A DNA stretch of 33,320 nt, taken from assembly GCF_030063135.1 (NCBI RefSeq), contig NZ_JASISO010000067.1, forward strand, positions 1 through 33,320, written 5' to 3'. The first letter of the stretch is position 1. Every line of letters starts with the position of its first letter. Positions 1-6,129 of the stretch are shown here, in pieces. The notes beneath the pieces were generated by a model, which was not told the DNA's origin, did not search any database, and saw only the letters and a list, made by a program, of their open reading frames with translations. This DNA comes from Streptomyces sp. G-G2 (GTDB taxonomy: Bacteria > Actinomycetota > Actinomycetes > Streptomycetales > Streptomycetaceae). Made by a program: the position numbers and the translations under genes.

Positions 1-80
1 AGCTGGAAGTATCCAGCCCGTTCCTCAGCGAGCTTCTTTCGCCCCTGAGGGCTCCGCACCTCACGGATCCGGAAGTCCAT
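1..80 (-). CDS. IS30-type transposase, N-terminal fragment (cut by window edge)
   Basis: An open frame starts with ATG at 80 on the minus strand, with AGGGG just upstream, and runs off the left edge after 26 codons. The start reads MDFRIREVRSPQGRKKLAEE, followed by RAGYFQ. The pattern (R-I-R-E-V-R, a basic QGRKKL stretch, then E-R-x-x-Y-x-x-L) is how I remember the beginning of actinobacterial IS30-family transposases, just ahead of their helix-turn-helix. Only the N-terminus is visible, so neither the DDE catalytic domain nor the integrity of the gene can be judged. It lies at the edge of an accessory region, which fits a mobile element. The family call rests on memory of the N-terminal pattern alone. 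Confidence 0.5.
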   Translation of the reverse strand, partial: MDFRIREVRSPQGRKKLAEERAGYFQ

Positions 81-135
81 CGCATCCCCTGAACTGGGGT
101 GTTGCGACAACCACTAGAACCCAAGGTTCGACTGG
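81..135. mobile_element. Possible outer end of the IS30-like element
   Basis: Between the transposase start and the following non-coding DNA lies GGGTGTTGCGACAACCACTA (about 97-116). IS30-like elements carry terminal inverted repeats just upstream of the transposase start, and this stretch sits where one would be expected. The other end is outside the window, so the inverted-repeat pair and the target duplication cannot be tested here. The boundaries are approximate. Confidence 0.3.
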
Positions 136-340
136 AGGGCCCTTCTCACGCCGGACGCCACATCGACGCCACATCGCCACCAGCGAGGCCCTTTGTCGTC
201 ACCCATTCGGGGGGTCACAACTGGCAGATCATCGGGTTAGAGTGCAGGCGAGCGGGGCCGGCGCATCTCCCCACGCGCGCCAGATGTACGCCGCTCGGAA
301 TCTGAGTGCTCGGGTGGGGAAGATCCGTCGCTCAGGCAGA

Positions 341-371
341 AACCCCCCGGCGCGTATGTCGCCGGGGGGTT
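341..371. terminator. Perfect 12-bp stem hairpin
   Basis: AACCCCCCGGCG (341-352) pairs perfectly with CGCCGGGGGGTT (360-371) around a 7-nt loop. The right arm ends in TT followed by CTCTCG, so it looks like a Streptomyces-style terminator without a long U-tract. No coding gene ends directly before it on either strand. Confidence 0.6.
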
Positions 372-388
372 CTCTCGTACACGCTAGA

Positions 389-418
389 CCGCCCCGCCCC
401 GGGATGGGGGCGGGGCGG
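389..418. terminator. GC-rich hairpin, 12-bp stem
   Basis: CCGCCCCGCCCC (389-400) pairs with GGGGCGGGGCGG (407-418) around a 6-nt loop. It follows the previous hairpin by only 17 nt, so the two form a tandem terminator-like array. Confidence 0.45.
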
Positions 419-445
419 CGTGGCCTGACCGAAATCAGGACCAGA

Positions 446-486
446 ACGACCGGTCCGGCGGATGTACGAACGCCTGGACCGGTCGT
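446..486. repeat. Inverted repeat ACGACCGGTCC / GGACCGGTCGT
   Basis: An 11-bp perfect inverted repeat (446-456 and 476-486) extends inward by four more pairs with one bulged T. Each arm also contains ACCGGT, itself a palindrome. It could be a third terminator hairpin or a binding site. Nothing adjacent decides between these. Confidence 0.45.
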
Positions 487-630
487 CCTGCTCACCCCTG
501 ATCGCGCGAGGCGCGGGGGCGAGTTCATGTGGTGGTCGACAAACTGCGCTACTCTCCGCGATCGACCAAGATCACACGGGGTAGGGTTTGGCCAACTGAC
601 TTTCGATCATGACTGCCCGAGCGTGGACAG

Positions 631-870
631 GTGCCACGCTCCGCTCCACCCTCCGACGATGTCCTCGCTCGTCGACGACGCATCGCGGGCCGGATCAGGG
701 CCGCACGGGAGCACCGCAACCTGACGCAGGAGCGGGTGGCGAACTCGATGGGCATGGACCGGCCGTCGTACACCCTGCTCGAACAGGGGAAGGTCTCGCC
801 GCGGCTGGACACACTTCTACGGATCTCTGACGCGCTCGGCGTGCCACTCGCTGAGCTGGTGCGAGAGTAG
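631..870 (+). CDS. Small XRE-family helix-turn-helix regulator (79 aa)
   Basis: A stand-alone Cro/C1-type DNA-binding protein. Residues about 15-75 form the five-helix XRE fold: RIRAAREHRNLTQERVANSM, then a recognition-helix region (DRPSYTLLEQGKVSPRLDTL) and the closing helix ISDALGVPLAELV. There is no sensor domain, so it probably acts as a dimeric repressor or as a partner of another protein. The GTG at 631 is the first normal start after an in-frame TGA at 610-612; the ribosome site is weak. It is transcribed alone and converges on the methyltransferase ending at 968. Target unknown; similar small XRE proteins regulate phage-derived or toxin-antitoxin loci, but no toxin gene is evident beside it. 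Confidence 0.85.
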   Translation: MPRSAPPSDDVLARRRRIAGRIRAAREHRNLTQERVANSMGMDRPSYTLLEQGKVSPRLDTLLRISDALGVPLAELVRE

Positions 871-967
871 AAGCTAAGCGGAACGTAAGACCTGTATTTG
901 TGGCATGCACACACCGTACGGGCCGGGATGCCCGATGGGTAGCCCCCGCCGAACAGGGCCGCCAGCC

Positions 968-1576
968 CTACCCCCACGCTCGGAGCAGCACCGTGTCCAG
1001 AGCGGACCCACGGGGCGCGCCAATGGTCTGTGCGGAGGGCTGGTGAAACCCGCACGACGTGAGATCGTCGGCCCACTGGTACGCCTCTCCTTCCCAACGC
1101 AGCACGCTCCGAGTAGGGCCGATCGCCGAACCCTCGGGATGCCTGCCCGGCGGAAGGTGAGCGAGCAGCAACACGCCACCCTCCCGAAGGCGCCGGCGCA
1201 CTGCAGGCAGAAGGACCGATGGATTGGTGAACCAGTGCGCGCCGAACACGCTGAACACGGCCTCGTACGTCTCGGCTGTCGTGTCGAGCCAGGCCACCGC
1301 GTTGGCGTGGTGCACATTGATGGCCGACCCCCACCGCGCGCTCGCAGCGTCCACCTGAACAGCGGATGCATCAACCCCCACTGCTCGGACGCCAAGCTTG
1401 GCGCAGTGCGCGAGACGGTCTCCCTGTCCGCAACCAAGGTCGAGAACCGTCTGTCCAGCGGTGATGTCGAGGAGTTCGAGCCCCGGCCCGTGACCGGCGT
1501 ACGGGGTCCACGAGAACGGGGCGAGAGGGGCGTCCCGGATGGTGCGGCGGGCGTACTCGTCCCAGGCAGAGAGCAT
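968..1576 (-). CDS. Class I SAM-dependent methyltransferase (202 aa)
   Basis: A Rossmann-fold methyltransferase using S-adenosylmethionine. Motif I is VLDLGCGQGDR (about residues 44-54), the acidic end of beta-2 is VGVDAS (about 66-71), and a motif IV-like segment follows (VFSVFGAHWF). The remaining C-terminal part resembles the methyltransferase type-11/25 group, whose substrates (small molecules, lipids or tRNA) cannot be predicted from sequence. The ATG at 1576 is preceded by GGAG at a good distance. It is the last gene of a leftward series (3063 to 968) of small accessory genes, 66 nt after the 44-aa small protein, so co-transcription is likely. Cytoplasmic; no targeting signal. Confidence 0.85.
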   Translation of the reverse strand: MLSAWDEYARRTIRDAPLAPFSWTPYAGHGPGLELLDITAGQTVLDLGCGQGDRLAHCAKLGVRAVGVDASAVQVDAASARWGSAINVHHANAVAWLDTTAETYEAVFSVFGAHWFTNPSVLLPAVRRRLREGGVLLLAHLPPGRHPEGSAIGPTRSVLRWEGEAYQWADDLTSCGFHQPSAQTIGAPRGSALDTVLLRAWG

Positions 1577-1642
1577 GTCGGCACTCCAGGAAGTGGGGCC
1601 CCGACGCTCCTCGGTAGGGGCGTCGGGGCGCAGTTGTGCGAC

Positions 1643-1777
1643 TCAGCTACGAGACTGCGGCCGCATGATGAACCCGCGTGCCGGAGGTTCCTCCGGGTCC
1701 CGGGACGCCGGCAGCTGCGACTCGCGCCAGTGCTGGACCAGCTCGGCGTACCGGGGGTCCGTCCATTCCTGCTGCAT
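1643..1777 (-). CDS. Small hypothetical protein, 44 aa
   Basis: ATG at 1777 is preceded by a near-perfect ribosome site, AGGAGGA, eight bases upstream, and the frame closes with TGA at 1643-1645. The product starts MQQEWTDPRYAELVQHWRES and ends with a Pro/Arg-rich tail (ARGFIMRPQSRS). The N-terminal half (TDPRYAELVQHWRES) should be an amphipathic helix. No hydrophobic segment and no known family. It sits 44 nt after the glycine-rich-domain-like gene and 66 nt before the methyltransferase, in the same direction. The strong ribosome site and position argue for a real gene. It could be an accessory subunit; a peptide substrate of the methyltransferase is possible but there is no leader or core signature to support that. 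Confidence 0.7.
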   Translation of the reverse strand: MQQEWTDPRYAELVQHWRESQLPASRDPEEPPARGFIMRPQSRS

Positions 1778-1821
1778 GACGTGTCCTCCTATCGGCCAGC
1801 AGCGTAGCGGCGGTCAGGCGG

Positions 1822-2343
1822 TCAGGCAGGCTTGATCGGGGTCTCCTTCGGGTCCGAGAGGCACTGGGGGCTCGGCATCGGCTTGATGCCGCACGTCGGG
1901 CTGTGCCAGGTCGGAGCCGCGACCGTGAACGGGCTCTCCGTCGGCCCGACCCAGAGCGCCAGGTCCGGCGTGAACCCTGCGGCCCGCATCGTGTCGAGGG
2001 TGTACTCGATGACGTCCGGGCGGAAACCGCCTGTGGCCCCCGGGCGCTCGGGGTAGTGGTGGACGAAGACGCCGAGGCGCGCGCACAGCCTGGCGTACAG
2101 GTCGGTGTGGAGGATGAGGGCGTGCCACCCCTCGTCCACGACCGGCGACGGCGCGAGGCCTGCTCCGGGGTTGACAGCGCAGGTGGCCACGAAAGCGAGG
2201 GCCTCCAGAGTGATCCGGTCTGCCAGTTCCGGGGTCATGCCGGGGTTGTTGTCGAGGACGGTGGCCGTGACCCCGTCGAACTCGGTCTCCGCGAGGAGAG
2301 AGCGGGTGTCCCTGGCGGTGGTGGTCTCAGTGGTGGTAGTCAT
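1822..2343 (-). CDS. Glycine-rich-domain-like (GRDP-like) protein, 173 aa
   Basis: The central stretch DEGWHALILHTDLYARLCAR followed by LGVFVHHYPERPG matches the pattern W-H-x-x-I/L-x-H-T-x-x-Y-x-x-F/L-C ... H-H-x-P that I associate with bacterial proteins annotated as glycine-rich domain-containing (PF07173-like). The conserved His/Cys residues suggest a metal or ligand site; the biochemical role is unknown. The N-terminus is Thr-rich (MTTTTETTTARDTR) and probably disordered; the C-terminus contains two Cys (SPTCGIKPMPSPQC). ATG at 2343 is chosen because GGAGG lies ten bases upstream; the frame is open further upstream but that part has no matching features. Member of the leftward accessory series, downstream of the 26-aa membrane peptide. 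Confidence 0.7.
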   Translation of the reverse strand: MTTTTETTTARDTRSLLAETEFDGVTATVLDNNPGMTPELADRITLEALAFVATCAVNPGAGLAPSPVVDEGWHALILHTDLYARLCARLGVFVHHYPERPGATGGFRPDVIEYTLDTMRAAGFTPDLALWVGPTESPFTVAAPTWHSPTCGIKPMPSPQCLSDPKETPIKPA

Positions 2344-2426
2344 GCGGTAGTGCCTCCGTGTGTGATGGGAGGTGCTGGGAACCCGCTCCGGCTGCGGTCC
2401 TGGAAGATGGCGGCCGGGGCGGGGGC

Positions 2427-2507
2427 TTAGTGGGCGCCGATGACGATGGCGCCGAGGATGCCGATCACGATCAGGACGTAGAGGAGTTGGCGCGGCCACT
2501 CGTTCAC
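2427..2507 (-). CDS. 26-aa single-helix membrane peptide
   Basis: GTG at 2507 overlaps the TGA of the preceding gene (GTGA), so translation is probably coupled; the frame ends with TAA at 2427-2429. The product is MNEWPRQLL, then a hydrophobic run YVLIVIGILGAIVIGAH to the end. This is a textbook single transmembrane helix with a short charged N-terminus. Such peptides act as small subunits or regulators of membrane complexes, or as membrane-damaging toxins, and the sequence does not say which. It sits between the 110-aa MSREDQVA protein and the GRDP-like protein. It was found by reading the strand rather than by length, and the hydrophobic pattern plus the coupled start are the reasons to believe it. 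Confidence 0.65.
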   Translation of the reverse strand: MNEWPRQLLYVLIVIGILGAIVIGAH

Positions 2508-2836
2508 CGCGCCTGCTCCTGCCGTGCCCGGCGCCGGGCGTGACGCTCGTCCTCTTCGCGGAGCAGGTCTTGAAGCGCGGACGCGAGGGTGACGGCCTTG
2601 GTCCATGGATCGGCCGCGGGGCCGAGGCGGACCGCGGCATCCCAGGCGGCGAGTGCCTGGTCCGCGCTCGGGGCGCGCTGGCCCTCGGCCCGGGAGTGGA
2701 AGAGCCGTACGCCGTGCGCGACCAGGCTGCCCGCACCAGCGAGGTACGACGCCCAGTCCGCCACGTTCGCGGGAGGCTGCTCGGCGTGCTCCAGGACGTA
2801 GGCCACGCCACGGGCGACCTGGTCCTCGCGGCTCAC
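2504..2836 (-). CDS. MSREDQVA-type small helical protein, copy 1 (110 aa)
   Basis: No recognised family. The product is mostly helical, with an Ala-rich middle (VADWASYLAGAGSLVAHGVR, DQALAAWDAAVRLGPAADPW) and a strongly basic C-terminal helix (REEDERHARRRARQEQAR). Its first 22 residues (MSREDQVARGVAYVLEHAEQ...) are nearly identical to those of the 68-aa protein at 4456-4662, after which the two diverge completely. The ATG overlaps the stop of the 76-aa gene by four bases (ATGA), exactly as in the second copy. Cytoplasmic by prediction. The shared head and different tails suggest that the N-terminus is the interaction module for the conserved 76-aa partner. Confidence 0.75.
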   Translation of the reverse strand: MSREDQVARGVAYVLEHAEQPPANVADWASYLAGAGSLVAHGVRLFHSRAEGQRAPSADQALAAWDAAVRLGPAADPWTKAVTLASALQDLLREEDERHARRRARQEQAR

Positions 2837-3063
2837 GCCCGCTCCAGCGTGTCGGGGGCTGCGGTGAACTCGCGGTCGTCGGCGCCGCGCACGTATGCGG
2901 TCCGGGTGTACTGCTGGCGGCCGGACACGTACCCGTGAGGTTCGCGGACCACCGCCATCAGCTCGCCCTCGCGGTCCGTACGCGGGTCCCGGACCCGCTG
3001 GTGGAGCAGCGGATGGTCGACATGCCCGAAGCCTCCGTCAGGCGTGCTCTCGCGGACTTCCAT
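2833..3063 (-). CDS. 76-aa beta-rich small protein, cassette copy 1
   Basis: The product begins MEVRESTPDGGFGHVDHPLL and continues with VRDPRTDREGELMAVV...RTAYVRGADDREFTAAP. The VRDPRTxREGELMAV...TAYVRG pattern looks like a small SH3/KOW-like beta barrel found in many Streptomyces accessory proteins; no function is known to me. ATG at 3063 is selected because the second copy has the same leader, GTAGGGAGCACCGCC, directly before its ATG; an upstream ATG in this copy is not shared. It overlaps the following gene (ATGA). The terminator hairpin at 3120-3155 separates it from the XRE regulator, so it may have its own promoter. Confidence 0.75.
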   Translation of the reverse strand: MEVRESTPDGGFGHVDHPLLHQRVRDPRTDREGELMAVVREPHGYVSGRQQYTRTAYVRGADDREFTAAPDTLERA

Positions 3064-3119
3064 GGCGGTGCTCCCTACCGTCATCAGTGGGTGGTGAAAC
3101 GAGTGTGGGAGCACGACAA

Positions 3120-3155
3120 GGCCCCGACTATCAGGACTTGTTGATAGTCGGGGCC
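3120..3155 (-). terminator. 14-bp perfect stem terminator after the XRE/TPR-like gene
   Basis: GGCCCCGACTATCA (3120-3133) pairs perfectly with TGATAGTCGGGGCC (3142-3155), loop 8 nt. On the minus strand it lies 16 nt after the stop of the 394-aa regulator and is followed by TTGTCG. It should end transcription of the regulator, or attenuate read-through into the downstream small-gene series. Confidence 0.75.
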
Positions 3156-3171
3156 AGAGATTCGCGTTGTG

Positions 3172-4356
3172 TTACGCGCCCAGCCAAGAGCCGTACGACA
3201 GGAACGAATCGGGCAGCTGGCGGCGCGCGGCTTCCAGGCCGGCGTACGTCTCACGGACGGTCTGGTGATACCGGGCCTGCTGCGGCGCCGTCTTCCGCGC
3301 GAGCAACAGGTTCTGGAACGACGCATCCAAGTCCCCGGTCCACATCTGCGCCCGCGCCATCTCGGCGTGGTGGTGGGACTTGCGGGACGCTGGCCAGTCC
3401 TTCGGGATGACGACGCTACGCCCTTGCTGCGCGGCCTGCCCGTACTCGTCCAGCTCGGCCAGTACGGACACGCGATGCACCCGCACGTTGGTCGGACCGA
3501 ACGCGAGATAGTGCAGCTTGGGGGCCTCGCCTGTCCCGCTCGCGATGCGTTCGGCCTCTGCGAGATGGGTTTCGGCTAGGTCGCCGTCCCGGGACCTGCC
3601 CGCCATGACCGCGGCGCCGAGGTGCAGCTGGCCGGTCACGACCTCGCGCTCCTTGCCGGGCTCCGCCTGCTCAACGATACGGAGTCCAAAATCGGTCAGA
3701 CGCTGTCCCGTGTGGTACTGCCCCTCCCGCAGGTAGCTCAGCGCCCGGAAGTATCGGTACATGCCACCGAGGGTGGCGCTGGAAGCGCGCTCCGCTGCCC
3801 ACTCCAGGCGGGCCAGGGCGATGGCCGAGAGGTCGCCGTAGCCGAGCTTCGAGGCCACGTCGTACGCCGAGCGGTAGGTACTGGCGAGGAGCCGCCACAG
3901 CTCGTCAGAGGGAGCCGTGTGGGCGGCCGTGGTGACCTCTTGGATCAGGCTTGGCAGCTGGGTAGCAGTCTGCTTGATCTCACCCGCGCGTACGGCGATG
4001 AGGAGAGCCTCGGCATCTTCGGCGAGGAACCGGTGCGCGCGGGGAACGATGGCGGGGTCCGCACCGAGGTCGTAGACATCGAGGGCTTCCCGGATGGGCC
4101 GGATCAGGACGTCCAGCTCGTCGGCTCGCAGCTCCGTGGTGTACGGCTGCCCGGTCACCGTGGCGACCTCGACACGGAGGGCGCGCGCGACGGCCGCGAT
4201 GAGGTAGGGCGACGCGGGGATGACACCCTGCTCGGTCTTGGTGAGGGTGCTGTACGGGACCTGCGTGAGGTCGGACAGGGCCCTTTGGGTGAGGTGGCGT
4301 TCGAGGCGAAGGCGCTTGATGCGCGCGCCGGTGTGGTCGTGCGGTAGAGAGTGCAT
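3172..4356 (-). CDS. XRE-family regulator with TPR-like C-terminal region (394 aa)
   Basis: The N-terminal Cro/C1-type helix-turn-helix spans residues about 10-66 (ARIKRLRLERHLTQRALSDL, then VPYSTLTKTEQG and LIAAVARALRVEVATVTG). The remaining about 320 residues are all-helical with Ala/Leu-rich repeats (LASTYRSAYDVASKLGYGDL, AETHLAEAERIASG) resembling degenerate tetratricopeptide repeats. Large XRE-TPR regulators often bind a peptide or small ligand through the C-terminal solenoid; here the ligand is unknown. It lies between two copies of the small-gene cassette on the same strand, with terminator hairpins on both sides (4410-4439 and 3120-3155), so it is probably a separate transcript that controls the flanking cassettes. 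Start ATG 4356 has GGGAG upstream. Confidence 0.85.
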   Translation of the reverse strand: MHSLPHDHTGARIKRLRLERHLTQRALSDLTQVPYSTLTKTEQGVIPASPYLIAAVARALRVEVATVTGQPYTTELRADELDVLIRPIREALDVYDLGADPAIVPRAHRFLAEDAEALLIAVRAGEIKQTATQLPSLIQEVTTAAHTAPSDELWRLLASTYRSAYDVASKLGYGDLSAIALARLEWAAERASSATLGGMYRYFRALSYLREGQYHTGQRLTDFGLRIVEQAEPGKEREVVTGQLHLGAAVMAGRSRDGDLAETHLAEAERIASGTGEAPKLHYLAFGPTNVRVHRVSVLAELDEYGQAAQQGRSVVIPKDWPASRKSHHHAEMARAQMWTGDLDASFQNLLLARKTAPQQARYHQTVRETYAGLEAARRQLPDSFLSYGSWLGA

Positions 4357-4409
4357 ACTGGCTCCCGTTCTGACTCGACACCAGAACAGTAGCTGGACAC
4401 GCAGAAATC

Positions 4410-4439
4410 GCCCCCTCCCGCCCGTAGGCGAGAGGGGGC
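4410..4439. terminator. Terminator hairpin, repeated at 6727
   Basis: GCCCCCTC (4410-4417) pairs with GAGGGGGC (4432-4439), with an inner CGCC/GGCG stem (4419-4422 with 4427-4430). It ends the second small-gene cassette on the minus strand. The same hairpin with flanking sequence recurs at 6727-6756. Confidence 0.65.
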
Positions 4440-4455
4440 ACTGTGCTGCTGGGGG

Positions 4456-4662
4456 TCAGGGGACGCCGTACCACTGGGAGGCCCAGCCGGTGGAGATGAT
4501 CGAGGTGAGCTGCTGCGTCAGGCCGAGCGTGGACGGCAGGGTGGGCTGGTTGGTGAGCATGTTCGAGTACCGCAAGTCGGCCGCGACCGGGCCCTCGGGG
4601 GGCTGCTCGGTGTGCGCGAGGACGTAGGCCACGGCGCGGGCGACCTGGTCCTCGCGGCTCAT
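4456..4662 (-). CDS. MSREDQVA-type small protein, copy 2 (68 aa)
   Basis: The first 22 residues (MSREDQVARAVAYVLAHTEQ, then PP) are almost the same as in the 110-aa protein at 2504-2836; the rest differs. The tail RYSNMLTNQPTLPSTLGL...QQLTSIISTGWASQWYGVP is Thr/Ser/Leu-rich and ends in an aromatic WASQWYGVP. A degraded copy of this 3' end (PQWYGA) with the following terminator occurs at 6727-6800. The gene overlaps the 76-aa gene by ATGA. Function unknown; tail divergence in an otherwise conserved pair is typical of systems whose C-terminus carries specificity, such as toxins, peptides or receptors. Confidence 0.7.
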   Translation of the reverse strand: MSREDQVARAVAYVLAHTEQPPEGPVAADLRYSNMLTNQPTLPSTLGLTQQLTSIISTGWASQWYGVP

Positions 4663-4889
4663 GCCCGCTCCAGCGGGTCGGGGGCTGCGGTGAACTCGCG
4701 GCCGTCGGCGCCCCGGATGTATGCGGTGCGGGTGTACGTCTGACGGCCCCGTACGAGGCCAACGGCCTCTCGGAGCACGGCCATCAGCTTTCCCTCGCCC
4801 TCCGTGTGCGGGTCGCGGACCCGCTGGTGGAGGAGCGGGTGGTCGACGTGGCCGAAGCCGCCGTCGGGCACGCTCTCGCAGGCTTCCAT
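4659..4889 (-). CDS. 76-aa beta-rich small protein, cassette copy 2
   Basis: Same length as the protein at 2833-3063 and identical at most positions: PDGGFGHVDHPLLHQRVRDP is shared exactly, followed by REL/KLMAVLRE-type and YTRTAYIRGADGREFTAAP segments. The upstream sequence GTAGGGAGCACCGCC before ATG is also identical, which fixes the start. The likely fold is a small SH3/KOW-like barrel; no function is known. It is the first gene of a leftward two-gene unit, divergent from the XRE gene at 5008 across a 118-bp intergenic region containing a palindrome, and so is probably controlled by that regulator. Confidence 0.75.
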   Translation of the reverse strand: MEACESVPDGGFGHVDHPLLHQRVRDPHTEGEGKLMAVLREAVGLVRGRQTYTRTAYIRGADGREFTAAPDPLERA

Positions 4890-4960
4890 GGCGGTGCTCC
4901 CTACCGTTGTCAGCGGGTTGTGGGACGAGCCTAGGTATCTGGCGGGCTGGCTCGAAGTGA

Positions 4961-4984
4961 CCCCCAGTACCGGTAGTTTGGGGC
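4961..4984. promoter_or_regulatory. Candidate operator between divergent XRE gene and cassette 2
   Basis: CCCCAGTACCGGTAGTTTGGGG contains the perfect palindrome TACCGGTA (4968-4975) inside a looser CCCC/GGGG symmetry. It lies 24-47 bp before the XRE start at 5008 and about 72-95 bp before the cassette start at 4889, where an autoregulatory XRE operator would be expected. Placement and symmetry are the only support. Confidence 0.4.
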
Positions 4985-5007
4985 CGCACGCTGGCAGAGG
5001 AGGCGCC

Positions 5008-6118
5008 ATGGGCAGCGACCACCACTCCACCCTGACCACCAGTCAGGGAGCCACCCAACGCAGTCGTACCGGCATGGTGTCCGGCTACGTATTCCGTGTG
5101 ATCCGTGAACAGCTCGACCACACCCAGGACTCACTGGCCGAAGCCTTCAGGGTGTCCACAGACACTGTCGCCGGGTGGGAGTCCGGCCGTCGCCCGCTGA
5201 CCTCTCTGGCCGTGGGGCAGATGCTCGTGCACCGGCACCGCCTCATGCGCATGGGCGTAAGCCCTGCCCTGCTCCTCGCCCTGGACAAAGGGCTGGAGGC
5301 AGACGTCCTGCTGGCCAGCGCCCTCGCCGATGACGGGCCCAGTGACAGCCCACTGGGCGCGTGGGTAATGCAACGCGACCTCGTCGAAGGTGCTGGCCTG
5401 GCCGCTGAATGGCGTCACCCCAGGCCCGATGCGCGGACTCGACGCCCCGGCCCGCCCACGCCGAGGCCCTGCTCCGACCCGACCCGAATTGACGGCGGAC
5501 GACCGGCGGCGGTTCTTCCGGCGGATGCGGCGCATAGCAGAGGAGGCGCGTGGCGGAGACTTCCTCCTGCGACGCCAGGCCCTCTACCTCGCTGGCTATG
5601 ACGATGCGCCCGACACGTCCGGCTGGCTGAGCCAGCAGCAGCGTGCCGAGCGGCCGGGTGACTGGCTGACCCAGTGGCTGACCGCGCGCTCAGTCGCTGC
5701 TGTAGCCGCCCGGCAAGGCGACCGCGACCGCATGCAGCACTTCATCACCACCACCCTGGACGACGACGACACAGGCGAGGCCGCGAACCTGAACTACTGG
5801 GCGTACTGGATCGGCGAAAGCGCGCACGTTCAGCTATCGGACGACTTCATCGCCACCACCAGCACGCCCACCTGGCACGGACACAAGCTGCTCCAGCACC
5901 TCGTCGCCGGCCTTGTCCCCGACCGCGGGTTCTTCGATCTGAACATTCACACGCTCTGGGCCCTGCTTGCCGCGCGCCCCGGACTGCTACGCACTTCGAC
6001 TGCTGGACGCGCCCTGGGGGACCGCCTTCCACTGCTGTTGGATAGCACCGAACCCTCGACGCGCGCGCGTCGGGAACTCGAAGCGATTCGGTACGCGATC
6101 CGCCTCGGTGAGGCGTGA
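5008..6118 (+). pseudogene. XRE-family regulator split by a one-base frameshift
   Basis: Two frames together make one protein of about 369 aa. ATG 5008, after AGAGGAGG, encodes an XRE domain (SGYVFRVIREQLDHTQDSLA, then VSTDTVAGWESGRRPLTSLA) and runs to VMQRDLVE at 5388. From 5390, in the next frame, the sequence continues VLAWPLNGVTPGP...RFFRRMRRIAEEARGGDFLL, a C-terminal region typical of Streptomyces regulators of this type, to TGA 6118. A single extra G in GAAGG (5388-5390) accounts for the break. Without it the first frame reads on into low-complexity Arg/Pro sequence until 5601. Either the gene is inactivated, the base is a sequencing error, or the two parts are made separately (GTG 5390 lacks a clear ribosome site). 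It precedes the HD-domain gene by 11 nt and probably forms an operon with it. Confidence 0.75.
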
Positions 6119-6129
6119 AGGAGAACAAA

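Larger units (their letters stand above)
136..630. other. Gene-free stretch with three hairpins
   Basis: I see no convincing gene between the IS-like end and the GTG at 631: the longer open frames lack family resemblance and overlap the inverted repeats. The stretch contains three strong inverted repeats (341-371, 389-418 and 446-486), described separately. No tRNA or other structured RNA gene was recognised, although the clustering of hairpins suggests the 3' end of something removed by insertion or deletion. Confidence 0.5.

Noticed and set aside
110..135. tRNA T-arm (GGTTCGACT)
   Set aside because: Only the GGTTCGA loop pattern matches; no acceptor, D or anticodon arm can be formed around it.
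2344..2811. Longer version of the GRDP-like protein starting near 2811
   Set aside because: The extra frame overlaps the real 110-aa and 26-aa genes and is Arg/Pro-rich noise; the ATG 2343 has its own GGAGG.
2400..4900. Classical toxin-antitoxin or CRISPR system in the accessory block
   Set aside because: No known toxin fold, no cas gene and no regularly spaced repeats; only the paralogous small-gene cassettes are supported.
5390..6118. Independent gene starting at GTG 5390
   Set aside because: No ribosome site, and the protein sequence continues the upstream XRE protein exactly at the frameshift; treated as one broken gene.
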